Assembly (NCBI GenBank): GCA_015039465.1
Contig: MU130662.1
Coordinates: forward strand, 342,427 to 406,426
Source: Phlegmacium glaucopus
Lineage: Eukaryota > Basidiomycota > Agaricomycetes > Agaricales > Cortinariaceae
Length of the DNA stretch: 64,000 bases
Reading direction: 5' to 3'
Made by a program: the position numbers and the translations under genes. This document shows, in pieces, positions 20,788-34,154 of the stretch. Numbering within the stretch: the first letter of the stretch is position 1; each line of letters opens with the position of its first letter. The notes below the pieces were generated by a model. It saw only the letters and a list, made by a program, of their open reading frames with translations, did not search any database and had not been told where the DNA came from.

Positions 20788-21644
20788 TACTATGAAGGAG
20801 CTTATCTAATAATTGATGGCTGAACAAATAAACAAACCTAAGGTCTCGAGCTCACAAGAGAGCAGCTGCCAGAGAAGTTAGTCGGTGATCTCAGAGACCA
20901 CTGATTAACCCCAAGGTTGGGTTCTCGTGTCACATTCTCATCACAAGCAATATTGATGTAGACACTAGACACAAAAATTTGAATATGATACGAAAACTAA
21001 GTACTTATGAGCCTTATGAGCACAATTCCAAATGAAACTGGAAAGTACACATTCACCACCTAAAACATGAAGGGAATGAACCATCCAGGAGGTCTGTGCC
21101 CTTGTACAGGTAAAGTTTGGTTCTTAAACAGAACACATATGCACATAATAGTTTATATGACATGGAGGGCTATTATGTGGACTACTTAATGCCAATGCGC
21201 TACTGCGTTAACTTGTAGCTATAATTCTTATCATACTAGAATCAACCATATCACGGTGTGGCAGTGCAATCTGGCAGTGATTAGATAGACCTAGATAGAT
21301 AATTAAATAGATTAGATTAGATAGTAGGGATATCACCTGACTACAGGATATCCTAGCTACTTAGATACAAGTAATAACAAAGCTTGCTCAGCCCGCTACG
21401 CCATACAGCAGTGCTAGGCAGTGCTATTCGACGCGATTACGAGTCGTCTACTTACCCTAAGCCAATTCGGACTACTCCAACGGCCTTGTCACTCATTGCC
21501 AAATTTGGAACCCAACCTTGGGGTTAATCAGTGGTCTCCGAGATCACCGACCAACTTTTCCGGCAGCCGCTCTCTCGCGAGCTTGAGACCTTAGGTTTGT
21601 TTATTTGTTCAGCCATCAATTATTAGATAAGCTCCTTCATAGTA
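20788..21644. mobile_element. 853-bp MITE with 135-bp terminal inverted repeats and TA duplication
   Basis: Left arm 20790-20924 and right arm 21509-21642 are reverse complements at high identity. They begin CTATGAAGGAGC and include TCGGTGATCTC and TTAACCCCAAGGTTGGG. TA is present immediately outside each end (20788-20789, 21643-21644), as for Tc1/mariner-type insertion. The 580-bp core has only short simple repeats (TAGATTAGAT words) and no transposase ORF, so the element is non-autonomous. Confidence 0.75.
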
Positions 21645-22955
21645 AGAATAGCTCGCGAGACGAGCGGCCGCTGCTTTTAGGAGCCTGCTTTATTAGGTGA
21701 TTCTTTCGAACGATTCCTGACAGCTGCTTGTTTTAAACTCAACCGTACAGGTCCCTCTATCGAGGTTCTGCGCGGCCGTCACATCATAGAGGGAACGGTC
21801 ACAGGTCTAGGTAATGTCCCACAAATAGCGCACTGGACAGTGGAAGAGACTGCAAGACACTGTCGGGTGCCTGATTAATTCTGGCCCTTACATTCTTGTG
21901 GCCTATTTTGGCTCGTCTAATAATATAACACAGTGAAAAGCACCAAATGGTAAAAGTGTGGCAAACAATAAGTCGTATACTAGTACTTCAGAAAAATCTG
22001 ATTTCCATGCACATGTACTCATCCAAGGATCTGAAGCCCAAACCAATACTAACATGGCCAGAGCGCCGGGTTTTGGCAGAGTTGTCGGCCAAGTTGACGC
22101 AGGCCTCTGAGAGCTTCGTTGTGTAAACTACTACATAATTCAATTTCGGCAATGTTTTTGGGCTCTGGCGGGTATGGAAATCCATACCCGTACCGCACTT
22201 ACTCGCTTGCCTTACACACAGGGTTCAAAAACACATGGCATAGATAAAAGACTGGCTGATATTGATTACTAGTAGGTCCTACCATTGCATGGTTTACTAA
22301 ACTTGAACTTATACCTTGCAGAAAAAGTTGCAGTAGCTCTTCCTTTCTGGCATACACCAATTCCCGGGAGGGTGTGGGTTTAAGAAATGGAGACTCAAAC
22401 ACTCATGAAGGTAAATATGTGATCAAATTTTTAACAGACAATAACATGTAATATTCAAATGCTGTAGCGAGAGTCTGAACTAGTATTACTTCATTGGAGA
22501 GCGACCAGAAAAAAAAACTACAAACTATAGAGCTAGCGAGTGAGAGAGCGATCGAGAAAAAGGGAGAAAACAATCGTGTCAACAGAGACCAGGTAAGAGT
22601 AAGGCAGGTAACGCTCAAAAGTAAGGAGAGCGATAAACTAAGAAGGAACAAAAAGACAAGTATGTAGGGTACACAGTAAAATTATAAACACTGCAGATAG
22701 AACTCGAGGAAGGAATCGCAAATCGGGATGATAGTGATAGTGAACAGACCGTGGGTATGGGGATGATATAATTACTAGCCCGTTAATTTTTTTGGAAGAG
22801 CAATGATGAACGACGACGAAATGTGTTGTTGTATTGTAAGCTGCCATTGATGGATGCATAGTCTAGAGGAAACAAGCGTGGATAACATAACCTTTAAAAT
22901 AAAAAGTTAACATCGGACTCCGATGTATAAAAGAGAGAAAGAAAATCTCACCCAA
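21645..22955. other. repeat remnant, then spacer or 3' UTR of the RRM gene
   Basis: About 21670-21695 carries GCTGCTTTTAGGAGCCTGCT, also found inverted at about 8170-8198, so it is a dispersed repeat. The rest has only short low-complexity frames (for example leucine/serine runs at 22403-22651) that I do not consider genes. Confidence 0.5.
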
Positions 22956-25900
22956 TCATCGACTCCCAGATCGCGTAGCACTGGCGCCAGTCTTCTGCTG
23001 TTGATCTAAAACATGCACATTCACTCCATGGCCAGCACCAGAGCCCTTCTCAAATCCTTCAGCCTGATTATTGAACGACCCAAAAAACGGCGTCGCAGGG
23101 CTAAGCGTCGAAGGCGTCTGACCCGAATAAGTCAAAGTAGGCGAGATAAGTGACGGCGACGAAGATGAAGGATCATCACTATAGATGTTCGGCGACGAAT
23201 AATGAGGCTTAGTCCCATGAGAATGAAGGCTAGGCTGACTATGGCCGTTATTGCTCGTCCACGCAGTACCAGTATCCATAGATGAGTGATTGGCGTTTTG
23301 CTGATTGGTGGCACCTTGGGAGAATGGCTGTTGTTGCTGCGACTGTTGGTGTCCACCTTCATAAATAACGCCACCACCGTCAACACCTGAATTCCCATTC
23401 ATAACGCTCACACTTGCGTGCTGTGGAGTCTTCAACGTCTGCGCTGGAATACTCATAGAACTATGCTGATAATGCCCTCTAGCACGAGGTAGCTGCTGTT
23501 GTTGGCTATCACGAACCGACGACGATCTATGTTGAGGAAGGGTGGTAGATCGTATATGAGTGGGAGCATGTTGATAGTTGACCGGATCATTGGGATTCGG
23601 AGATTCGATGTTTGAAGATGAGGCAAGTAAGGGGGAAAGGGCTAACGGACGTTGAACTTGTTGTTGTGGCGGCTGCTGGCTACTTTGTTGTTGTTGGTAC
23701 TGCCCAGAAGACTCCCGGGATAGGCGAGCGTTGACATGAGCAGGATGGATATGTAGATTATGCCCCGTCGTCGACGACTCCTGAGCCATCCTACCACCCC
23801 CGCCATCCCGATCTCCACCACCGTTCCCAGCCAGCAACTGCTGCCTAAACTCATTCCTCACAGCTGCAGCTGAAGCATGGAAATCTTCCTCATTCATAGT
23901 CGAAGATAATCCACCCATCATCGATTGAGAAGACGACGAAGTGGTAGGCGGAGAAATGATTTCCTGCCCAACGCGACCAATAGACGCTTGCGTACGATAC
24001 CCACGAAGTCCAACGGCAATATTTGCTGCACTGGACTCATCCTGGCCTTCATCTCCCCATTGGCGTCGCCTCAAGTCTAACGGAGTAGGTCGTCGTCTTT
24101 CAGCAGCCTGTTGTTGCTGTTGCTGTTGGTATTGGGCTTGAGCTTGAGCCTGTGCCAAAGCAGCCGAATCTGCATGTGCCCGCATGATATACTCTTCTGT
24201 GGCAGTATACCCCGATCTCGTATACGCAGGGACGGGACGAGAATAAGAAATATCGCCCAGACTACGGCTGGCTCCGAGATGGTTGTGATGTTGGAGAGAA
24301 TGAGCCTGAGTAGACGGATGAGGGTGATGTCCAATCCCTGCGGACCTGTGATTCTGCATATAATCCGAATCGCCGGCCTTGTAGGGAACGCCGTTGCCTC
24401 GGAGAGAATCAAGAAGAGCGACCATAGTAGGATCCATGGAGGGCTGCCCATGTCGATGTCCTTGATTTACACCATGAGCCGACCAATTTGAAGACGGCTG
24501 GGTCTGATAGGGATGAATGCCAGGTGAAGGCCCTCGTCCATGTCCCATCCCGCCACCAGCGCTTAGATTTCGCCCTGGCGCAAGTGAATAATCAACATCG
24601 AGTCCAGTCGATCGGCCTCCATCACCAACCCCAGAAGAGATGTTAAGAGGTGCATTGGACGAGAAATCAGGTATAGACGCCGACTTTCCCAACCCTCGCG
24701 CGGCAGCACGAGCATCCCTGACTCCACCAGCCTGAGCATGAATGACGGGCCCTGCTTTAGGTGGCCTCAACTCCTGACCTCGCAGATTTAACAACGCCGC
24801 TTGAGCGATAGTCATTCGTGCTGGAGATCCCTCGCCTTCATCTGTTGACCGTTCCGATCGCTGGTGTTTAAGCTGACCAGTAAGTATTACAAACATGAAG
24901 TGCAAGAAGCAATACAAGTAGAAAAAACGTACCCTGAGCTCGCGTTGTTCACTCGTGTCAGCAAAACGAACGGAGATCCTACTCCCTGTGTCGTTCCATC
25001 CTCGAACCATACGTCCATGAAGACGCTCAATGACTTCTTCAGCGCCAACCCGGGTTTCCAAGCTACATATTAAATCGCAAGAGTTAAATATCGATCACAG
25101 AACAGCTACCAGAACTCACCGAACGAAAGCAATAATCCTTGGAGGGTGACTCAGCCTCGTCTGGAAGAAACGACTGCTGCTAATACGATGTGGAGAAACC
25201 AAAGCAGAAAGAGTCTAAATAACCAGTCAAGATAGACCTAAATCGGAAAAAAAAGCCCAAAAACTCACAGATTCGTCAATACTCAGTGGTAATCTATAGA
25301 ATATCAAATGAAAACATGAATATATGCGTTCTGAATATTCCATGAAAGCAAAAACTGACCCTTCCATATACAAGTTCGTACTCGTTGGATCATGAAGACT
25401 TTCCATCTTGGCCTTGAAAGACGCGTTACTAGCTGTTGAGCCAGGCCCAACTGCACCGCCAGAAATTTCTCCTTGTTCGTCCCAAGAAGGCGTAGAAGAA
25501 CCAGAAGACTCCAAATTGGCTTGAGCGTAAGTCGTCCCAGGAATTTTGTGAATTTGCTGCAAAAATGAGACTTCAGCATAGGTTTCGAAAATATGAAGAA
25601 TAAATTTACCTTGGAGAAAGTAGGATGCAAGTTCCTGTACCTTCTCAACGAGATAATACATCTCTCCGCCGCGTCGATCGTCTCAAACCTATCACGCGAT
25701 AAAAATTATCAGTCCAACACTCTTGGAAGCTTTCCAAAACCAAACTCACAAGACGAATCCATACCCGCTCTCACTATCTCTCACATGCCTTGTGAAGGTC
25801 CTCACACTCCTAATCTCACCAAATGGAGATGCAAGCGCGAAAAGCTGGTCTTCCGGGAAGTGAGGAGGCAATCCGTTGATATATACATTTGGCGTCCTAT

Positions 25901-27540
25901 TCGAATCCAACAAAGACAAACCATCATCAGCCACAGGATTGGGATTGGAGTCGGAAGCGCAAAAAACGCTGGCAGCGGAACCCAACGCAGGGGTAGTAGC
26001 AGCTGTACTGGTTGAAGAGGAAACATCAAATCCCGAAGAGGTAGTGGAAGACGGCGTGATCCCAAAATCGGATGGAGATGATAAAGGTTGAGTTTGGGAA
26101 GGAGGAGAAGACATTCCTAGAGCTTGTTTCTGAGAAGGGCTACTGATATTAAGCCCTGCGAGGTCGATAGTATGCCCTTGCACAAATCCATAGCCACGCT
26201 CTTGGACGTTTCCATGGCCATGGCCATGGAGGGGCTGATATTGTTGTTGAAATTGACGACGCTCAATGTAAGGAACTCGCTCATTCGAACTATACTCGCA
26301 TTCGTCAATCTCTGGTAAGGGGATTGTGGCATGGACCGGCGCGGGAGGAGGGTTCTGTGGCGACTTGGCTTGGGGTATGTGTTGTTGCCCATTCCCATTG
26401 CGCTGGGAATGAGATCGGAGCTGGGACGGAGAAGAGGATAATGGCAGCGAGAGAGGGAGGGGGGATAGTGTACTCCCTGTATTGAGGTTGGCAGATTTGG
26501 TATCATTGGGATTCCTGCTATCACTGACACCAAGTCCGAACTTGTGATTGGTACCTGCAGCTTGGGAAGTGGGACCGGGCGAAGCAGAGTCGCCACCAAC
26601 TGCCTTCTGCTGCTGGTGGTCACGAGCTGAAAGATGCAACCCGGAAGAAACCGATAACTCGTTCGTAACTTGAGAACGAGCTTGAGGCTGGGGATTTGTA
26701 GAGTTATTGCTGATGGCATCTGTGGACGAATCTGACGAAAATGAGTGTGTATTCATAAATATATGCGCAAAAAAAAATGGCTGGTAAGAAAAAAAATGGA
26801 GAAATAACGTTTGACGAATTATGATGATGAGACGGCGTCTGTTAACACGAGGCCGGCAGAAACGCTCAGATAAAGCCAAAAATAATAATAATGAAGGCGA
26901 GTATTGCAATGGAGAGGTACATACCATGCATGTGCGAAACTGAATCATGTGGCACGAGCGTGTTGAGGTAAATTTCGACATCCGATGAATCGGAACCACT
27001 CTGGTCTGGGCCAGTACTACCGTTACTGCTCTGATTTGTAGAAAAGCTGCGAGGAGCGGGGCTAGCGAGCGCACTGGAGGAGGAAGGGTGTGCTGGAGAG
27101 CGATTGGACTGAGAAGTAGATGCCGCGGCCGAAGGCGCGCTATTTTTCATACTATTGTAATTGGATAATAAATTTGCTGAAGGCGGTGAAGGCTGTCCGT
27201 GTTCGTGTTTCTGCTGCTGTTGGTACAAATTTTGTTGCGGCGGATCTAAAGAAGGAGATGGTGGCATAGTGTTGGATGAACCCAAAGGCGCGGAATGCGA
27301 ATGAAAAGAACTAGGAGAAATGGGGATCGCTGGGGAAGAACCAGCCGAAGACGAGACAACAGCGGCAAAGGAGGGCGAGGTTGAACTGCTGGTATACTTC
27401 CCAGGGCTACAGTGTTCCCCGTGGCTGCTGCTGTGTGTATTAGAAACGGCGGGGGATGTCGGTAATAAATGCATGTTACGAGAGGGAACGGTGAGAGAGG
27501 AGGGAGTAGGTGTAGAAAGTGAAGAATGTGATCCCGACAT
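22956..27540 (-). CDS. large low-complexity RNA-binding protein with tandem RRMs (RBMS/MSSP-like), 1346 aa
   Basis: Proposed exons are 26925-27540, 25750-26731, 25610-25688, 25360-25556, 25269-25293, 25120-25214, 24933-25062 and 22956-24872, all GT-AG. They sum to 1347 codons including the stop. The first 480 or so residues are serine/proline-rich and disordered. RRM1 starts at NVYINGLPPHFPEDQLFAL with RNP1-like SGYGFVLFET. RRM2 starts at NLYMEGLPLSIDESTLSAL, ending near ISVRFADTSEQRELR. The 640-residue C-terminal tail is rich in Gln, Ser and His, with runs of Q. Two close RRMs of this kind occur in RBMS/MSSP-type single-strand nucleic-acid binders; long disordered tails favour condensates or mRNP granules (inference). 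Exon 25269-25293 is only 25 nt. The first intron (26732-26924) is unusually long at 193 nt and may hide a small exon. Confidence 0.85.
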
Positions 27541-30500
27541 AAAGAGAATGTGGACAGTGCAAACTGATCGAAATAACAAAAGAAAACAACTGGGTAAAGC
27601 CGAACAAGAGGTTCACAAAATAGGTTTGTTTCACAAGTTGAACAAACCGGGTATAAGCTGAGTAAATGCTTGTTACCGGATTTTATTTCGAACGGAAAGG
27701 GGGGGATAGTGGCAGTGGGCGGTCTAGTAGCAGTCGAGCGGTAGAAAGTGCTGTAGTTTGAGAATTCAATGGCACCGTATTCGCTGGTCCAAGGAGGCCC
27801 AAGCGAGGATCGATGGAACGGTGAAGACAATGTTGTGAGGATAGCGAGTGGAGGGAAAGAGAACGAGAAGGAAAAAAAAAAGTTTTTGCTCCTCCTTTTT
27901 TTCTTCGATTCCCCTCTTGCTGTTCAACGTCCCTCGTCCCGGTCCTCTGTGTTCCCAACGGACCAGCTCAAGGAATTCATTTGCCGTAAACAGCGTACCT
28001 CCAGACCCAATCCAGACACGTCCACGTCCACCTACTTTAATCTAGATTAAATCAGACAATTCGACACCCAAAACCCTTAAATCACTAGCTTTAATTCTCA
28101 CACGTCCCAAAGTCGACAGGGAAATACAGCACCCGATGTGCTTCTTCCACATCTAAAAATCCGATTAAGATAATCCGCGACCAAGGGTCAAGCATCTTGA
28201 ATGCTCTGATCCGTTTGGGGGCAGAAGGGCCCGCGGGGTTGAGAGCCCATGAATGGTAAATTTAAAAGTAACATAGCAAATCCGAGGAGAGGTTGATGTA
28301 TGTCTCTTGTCTTGATGGTCAGTACGCACGTTGGAACCGAGAATGAAATAGAGCTACCATATATATCGGTCAAAAAAAAAATGTTCAATTGATATGTAGA
28401 TACTCCTACCATATCCTTAAAGGAGGTGAGTCAGATGGTTGGAGGAAAAAAGGGATAATACCTATTCGAGTACCAGAAAAACCCGACTTTCTTCGTCCTG
28501 GTATCAAAGACGACCTCTAATCCAACTATGGATGAACAGAGCAAGCGCTGCGGTGGCGACGGATTATGGAACGTTCCTAGGCTCCCAATCCAGTATGTAA
28601 TATAAGCAAACACCATCAATGGATCATATCGAAGCTTGAGACTGAGTAACTGCCATCCGCGCGTGTGGCTTGAACTTTTGCAATGTCGTTGCGCATTGCA
28701 ACAGCATTGTGTTAGCAATGCTGCATACAAGTACCCCGTCATGCGTTGTTTATCGAATCGTTTGCAATTGAGTTGCCCACTATCGGTACAGCCTTGAGCT
28801 TGAGGCTAAAGTTTCGAAAACCAGATACCATCAAGTTGAGATATGACGCGGATAGGCTGTGCATGGACCAACAGTTTGCCCAAAGGTAGAGACATCGCTT
28901 AAAAGCTTTTCAGCGAAAACACCGTACGTCGATGAGCTTCGGTTACATCTTCAAGTGGTTTTGAGTGCCAGGATTCGGAATGGAGTGGTCGTTTAGCAAC
29001 GTGACCGCGTAGGAAAGGTGACGGCATTTCGGCAGAGAAACTCGGTTCCCTTGAGTCCAACTGCTTGAAGCCTTCTGTGGCCTGACTGCACAATGGAAAG
29101 TTGTAGTTTTATGACTGAACGGGAAAGGAGCACATTTACATCATTCTTAAGCAAATTGTGAGACAGAGGGGCACCATGCTTCCGTAAACGGCGTTCCTTT
29201 GCCGGGCTAATTTAGGGGATAGGATCGCTCTGGGAAATGAGGGGAAAGGGGAAGGCCATTAGGACTCAGGAGCTAGTTCAATCGAGTATGTAACGTCTGT
29301 ATAGAGCCACGCTCTTAGAGACTTAAAATTGATTGAATTGACACCAAAGGAAAAAAAACGGGAGGGAGCCTCAAAATCACATTGAATTCCAAATCAGTAG
29401 TAAGTATGTACTACAAAAGTACTAGTACAGTAGGCATAAAATTGACACCTGTTCACGGTCGAGAATGAGTACAACTATAACGAGCATTTACATGACAATG
29501 AGAAGAAAAACGATCAGATTGATATGCGGATGTTCCGTCATTTAATTCACGCCTCCGGAGTCTTCAAAGGGAATTCCTCCCGTCTAACTTTCACACGACC
29601 CTAAATTGTGCAGTGGCAGAAGGAACCCTGGGCAGTTAAGGTGTAGTCTCGTACCAAGATCGTCCACGCGTGGACGGTCTTGTGACTCTTGTCAAAGTCC
29701 GTCACATGGCGCAGCCGAGTCACAACCATTAGATAGAAACTACAAAATGAGACATCCTTTTGCTTCGCAGCCTGCCTCACCTGGGCAATGTTAAAATACA
29801 AAAAAATCATATTTAGGTATTTAGGACCCTGGTGGATATAATGTGTATATGAAGTTGGCCTCAGAAGTCGTCTCAACTCCGAGTCAACGGCATAAATCAT
29901 TTGGCCAAAAGTCGACACTGCCCTGATGAAACACGGACCTTGTTATAAGCCCCTCTCACGTTCTGAGAGGGGATTTTATTGAGCCTAAGTTGAGGTGGTC
30001 AAGTAGATTTTTAGCCTTAATGGAAGTACTGTCGATAGTCGGGCCGACAGCGGCAGGATCCAAGGAGAAGAGCCACAGGAGGTTGATTCCTGCGACACGA
30101 ACAATATATCAACGCAGCGAGAGCGCGGGGGTAAGTTTTGCGATTGATAAGACCTAAGACCTGCGTGATTGCACATCGCGATAACACGTTATAGATAGAA
30201 TCAAGGTCCTTGAGCTTGAGATCTGATCTCGATTGCCTGCGTCACAAATGACCCTGGTGATTAATGGGGCAAAACTCACCAAGGAAGTTGAGGGATTTGA
30301 GCAGAGAAAAACAAAGCCCTTTACTTATGTCTAGAATTCTATAACAACATAGGAACTGCTGAGGGTGATAGGGTGCTCGGATCCACTGGCAGAAATTGCA
30401 GCATTGTCCATACAGGGAAATGAATTCACATCATGGTCCATGGACAGAACCACTTAGTAGCACAATAGATAATCAGTTAGAACTCCGTTATTCACGTTCA

Positions 30501-31888
30501 AGAACTTGTATGTAACCCGGCATATAAAATGTTGTTGAGACGTGGACGCACAACCAGAAAGGCTGAAAGAGGAACAGCTTCATTGAGAGCTTTGGTCGAT
30601 CACTGCGGGCGTGAACGCCACAATAATTTTGGCACGTAAACTGGTATAAATAAATTGGGCCACAATGACGGTATCATCAGCCGAACAGCGAATGCGATTG
30701 TGGCGGGGAGAGGCAAGGATAATCAAGAACATTCATCTTTTCTAACTGACAGAAATGTTATCCGTCAGTTGGACGAGAAATGAAAAGTCTATTTTGGGGG
30801 GAGTGTCGAGTTATGCCCGCATTAGAAGAAAAGTAAAGTGAAGGTAAGGATTGTACGTCGAATGACTACAGCTCTTTTCATATTGATGGGCTCCAAAAAT
30901 ACACACTTAGTCGGAGTCGGAATTTGAAGCTTTGCTAGAGATATCATATTGAAGCGGAGATAACAGGCCACCGTTAGCCGCCCTCGGCTTTGGAGCGGAC
31001 TCTAATTTTAAATATTGGGACATCACGTCGTATGTTTGTATTTTTGAGTGATGGCCTATCGATATGAAAATAGCTGTAATGACGACGCACAGAAACTCAA
31101 TCAACCGTAACATAACCTTGCCAGTAGCGCTCTTTGAGGTTGTCCCTTTCTGAAAAAATTGCAGCAGTGAAGTGAATAGTATAAACATAGTCGTTGAGAA
31201 TTCCTACGTTGTGATGCTGGGCGGTATTTAGGTCCTTAGTTGCACAATTCGAGATATCTTCACCACGTAGGTAATCACGATTCTTCCTGGGACAGATAAA
31301 AATTATGTTTATGTGTTCTACACCGACACAATGCAAGGCCCTTGGGTCGTGGCATGAAGGGAATAAACAGCCACAAAGGCTCGAGAGAACATAAACAGGC
31401 CACAAAGGCTCGAGAGAACAAACTCAGTTTCAAGAGTTGTATTTCTTGCCTGGCATGCCATTGAGAATAAAAGTGATTATACCCTGCGACGACGGGTGTA
31501 CATAGGGCTTTGAGCAAGCTTTAAGTTATAAGAAGTGCGTATCATGGAGTCCTCCTACCTAGCAATGTCGTAGAAGGGTATCGGCATCGACTATGTAGAA
31601 AAAAAACAAGTCCTTCAAAGCCTCTGAATCGTAAGTAGGAAGCTTTTTTTTTAGAAATGTTTGAACCGAACTGTCATTTTGTCATTTTCATGACGGGCTG
31701 TGACAACTATTCGCACACGGGGCGGCGATTACCGAGTCTAAAAATTTCTTGTCATCCCAAGGTCATTACCAACTTCCCTCGCCCACCTAACTCGCTTCCC
31801 CACCTCATTTTTGAGCACCCACGTTCTTTTTTCATACACAACATCCAGCCGTCCTCCTCCTCCCTTACAACCAGTCTCAATTCAAAAA
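27541..31888. other. 4.3 kb without a recognised gene
   Basis: The first 500 bases are the promoter and leader side of the RRM gene, with CT/GA-rich tracts. The remainder has only short frames. One at 29601-29918 (minus) is the longest plausible piece but shows no motif I know. A small perfect hairpin CCCCTCTCA...TGAGAGGGG lies at 29948-29970. No tRNA or rRNA was seen. Confidence 0.55.
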
Positions 31889-32660
31889 ATGGTCAGATTA
31901 TTCGATGTTCTTCCCGCGCTGCTCTTCGCCACGTTCGCTAGAGCCGCCCTCCAAATCACGAGCCCTTCGTCGTCTATCTGGTGGGGTACGTAGCATCCTA
32001 TCATCCTTTCAACTTTGGGGGTTTTTTTCAAGTCATTTCACTCACATTGCCAATCTTTATATATATATATATAGTCGCAAAATCCACAAATGTGATGGCT
32101 TGGAACTGCAATGACCCTTCCGTTACTGTTACTAACTTCACTGTTCTGTACGTGTTTTCACCACCACCATTCCCAACATTCGAAGTCTAGGGGGGACTGA
32201 CATTGTTTATTTAGTATCAACAACGTGGACCCCAAACTCCTTCTTGGCCCCCTTGCCTTCATTGCTATCCAGGAAAGCTTTCAGTGTTCTGTCACGGTTT
32301 CGCAGGACCAGGTTAGCCAGCCTGTGGGTACCGGCTATACGCTCCTCTTTGCCAACCCCTTCAACAACACCGATGTAAGTCCGACCTTTGAACCTTCTCT
32401 ATTTGTGGCCCGAGTCAAACTCAATTAATCTCACGCAGGTCTACGCTACCTCTGAACAATTTGAGATTAAACCTCTTGGATCATTGTATCCTACCCAAGT
32501 CACTTCTAGCAGTTCGCTTGCAAGTGGAACTGGTTCAGCGGCCGCGGCCTCAGGCACCGCTGCCTCCACTACAGGTGGCGCACTTAGTGCGCAGAGTCCA
32601 AGTTTCATGGGATTAGCAGGCGTTTTGGGGTTGTTGGCTGTCGGGTTGTTGGGTGCTTAG
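31889..32660 (+). CDS. secreted GPI-anchored Ser/Thr-rich protein, Kre9/Knh1-like N-terminal domain (183 aa)
   Basis: Exons 31889-31985, 32075-32147, 32215-32374 and 32439-32660 (GT-AG introns) sum to 184 codons with the stop. An N-terminal signal peptide (LPALLFATFARAALQ) precedes the domain. The domain starts ITSPSSSIWW and has the typical NVMAWNCNDPS, LLGPLAFIAIQESFQCSVTV and TGYTLLFANPFNNTDVYATS. A Ser/Ala/Gly-rich linker and a hydrophobic C-terminus (GLAGVLGLLAVGLLGA) fit a GPI-attachment signal. The family is linked to cell-wall beta-glucan in yeasts; in mushrooms it is a large group of surface proteins. The intron before exon 2 ends in a TA repeat. Confidence 0.88.
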
Positions 32661-33266
32661 AACAGATGAACTTGTTGCCAGCACGGTGAGTTAGGGGTCG
32701 TGCTGCAATAGCTTTAAGTGATTTGTTGGTCTTCAGAACTCTTTTTTTTTCCCCTCTCTTCAATTCTACCAGAATGATGGATACTTTGTTATTCTTTCTT
32801 TCATATTCACTGTGTTGTTTGTTTCTATCACGAATTTCTGATGTTACATGGACCTCTCCCTTCGCTTAATTCAGATACCCCCTCGTTTTATGAGTATCCA
32901 TTCAGTCCTAGCCAGTTGTGAGGCGAATGTTTAATAATCAGATGACGGTGTTCACATGCATCACCGTTTGAATTTTGATTCTGACCTCAACAGCATCCAT
33001 ATGGAGAACACCGATGAGGTTGAGAAAATTTGGCACAGCCACAATTGAATTGCGGCGCAGTCACCAACCTTAGAACCGGCAATGGGCATGAGGCCTGCTC
33101 CACCTCCAGGACTCCACTACTAGCTGCTGCCAGCGGTTCAAATTCTCTCAAGCAGGTTCCGGTCACTTTTCCCAAGCTCGAAGAGCCAAAAAAAAGACCA
33201 AAATTAGCCATTGGATTCTCAAGCCAACGCTCCATCGTTGCCACGGGGTTTTGAAGACCAAAGATC
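32661..33266. other. intergenic, nothing recognised
   Basis: 3' region of the GPI protein gene (pyrimidine-rich) and the promoter side of the next gene. Frames on either strand here are short and motif-free. Confidence 0.55.
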
Positions 33267-34154
33267 ATGATACTTGTAGACGACAAGCAAGTGGAAGCGC
33301 TAGAAGCGAGAAGAGCTGCGGAAGAACAACTGAACGTATGTATCTCCCAAGTCATTTCTGGAACCCACAATTGACAATGAAAGGATAGCAAGAACCACCA
33401 CCGACTTATGCATCTTTGCAATCTTCGTCAAGTGCTACGTCCGTTGTGAAAACGGTCAACTATGTCTCTATTACCCGCACGCACAGTTCTGTGAAGGAAA
33501 CCTTGGTCATCGATCCATCCCTTTTCATCCCTATCTTCCTTCGTCCCCCACTTTCATTGGGAGAAACAGAAGAGACTCGTAAAAATCTCAGGCTCGAATC
33601 TACACATGGTCATATCAACGCCGATATTACCTTGGTTGAAAACACCAACACCGAAATCCATTCTTCTAAGAGGAATAGCCGAGTGACGATGCATTTAGAG
33701 TCAACTCATGGTGGAATCAATGCCAAGATAGTTAGTCCCTTCTTCGCCTTTGCTCTTTTACTTCTTTCTATCCCTTAAACATCTTCTTTATCTCTAGCAT
33801 GGAGAACCTAATCGCGCCTCGTTTGTACTTCATGCACAATCCGCCAACGGCGAAATACGCCTCTACATCCCCCGCAACTTTCGCGGACCTATCATCGTGA
33901 CTCATCGACATGGTTCTGTTAGGTTTTCAGATGCCGTTAATCAAAATTTAACAACTTTTGGGGAGATTGATAATACACGTCGCTGTTTCCTGGGAGATTT
34001 TGCTCAGTGGTCAGATGCAGGCGAAGGATGGACAGGAGACGAACTCACTGCGGATGTCAAACATGGAAATGTCAAGATCCATTACGATGATGATGCTGTT
34101 GGATCTCCAGTCAGGACTCGCCCGACGTTGCTGAACCGTATTTTTGGATTTTGA
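33267..34154 (+). CDS. DUF7330-type protein (255 aa), copy A
   Basis: Exons 33267-33335, 33389-33730 and 33798-34154 sum to exactly 256 codons with the stop. The start is the first ATG giving MILVDDKQVEALEARR. The body has repeated beta-strand motifs of the form LRLESTHGHINADI, LESTHGGINAKI and SANGEIRLYIPRNFRGPI. It ends with FLGDFAQWSDAGEGWTGDEL and DVKHGNVKIHYDD. These STHG/ANG-x-I repeats resemble the DUF7330/adhesin-like beta-helix proteins of basidiomycetes. The function is unknown. A paralogue in opposite orientation lies at 47560-48523. Confidence 0.8.

Noticed and set aside
22403..22651. 82-codon leucine/serine-rich ORF (minus)
   Set aside because: Low-complexity composition and no start context or homology; probably 3' UTR or spacer.
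23941..24491. Plus-strand ORFs opposite the RRM protein tail
   Set aside because: They are shadows of the glutamine/serine codon repeats of the minus-strand gene.
29601..29918. 105-codon minus-strand ORF in the gene-poor stretch
   Set aside because: No recognised motif, no conserved neighbour and no supportive splice pattern; left as spacer.
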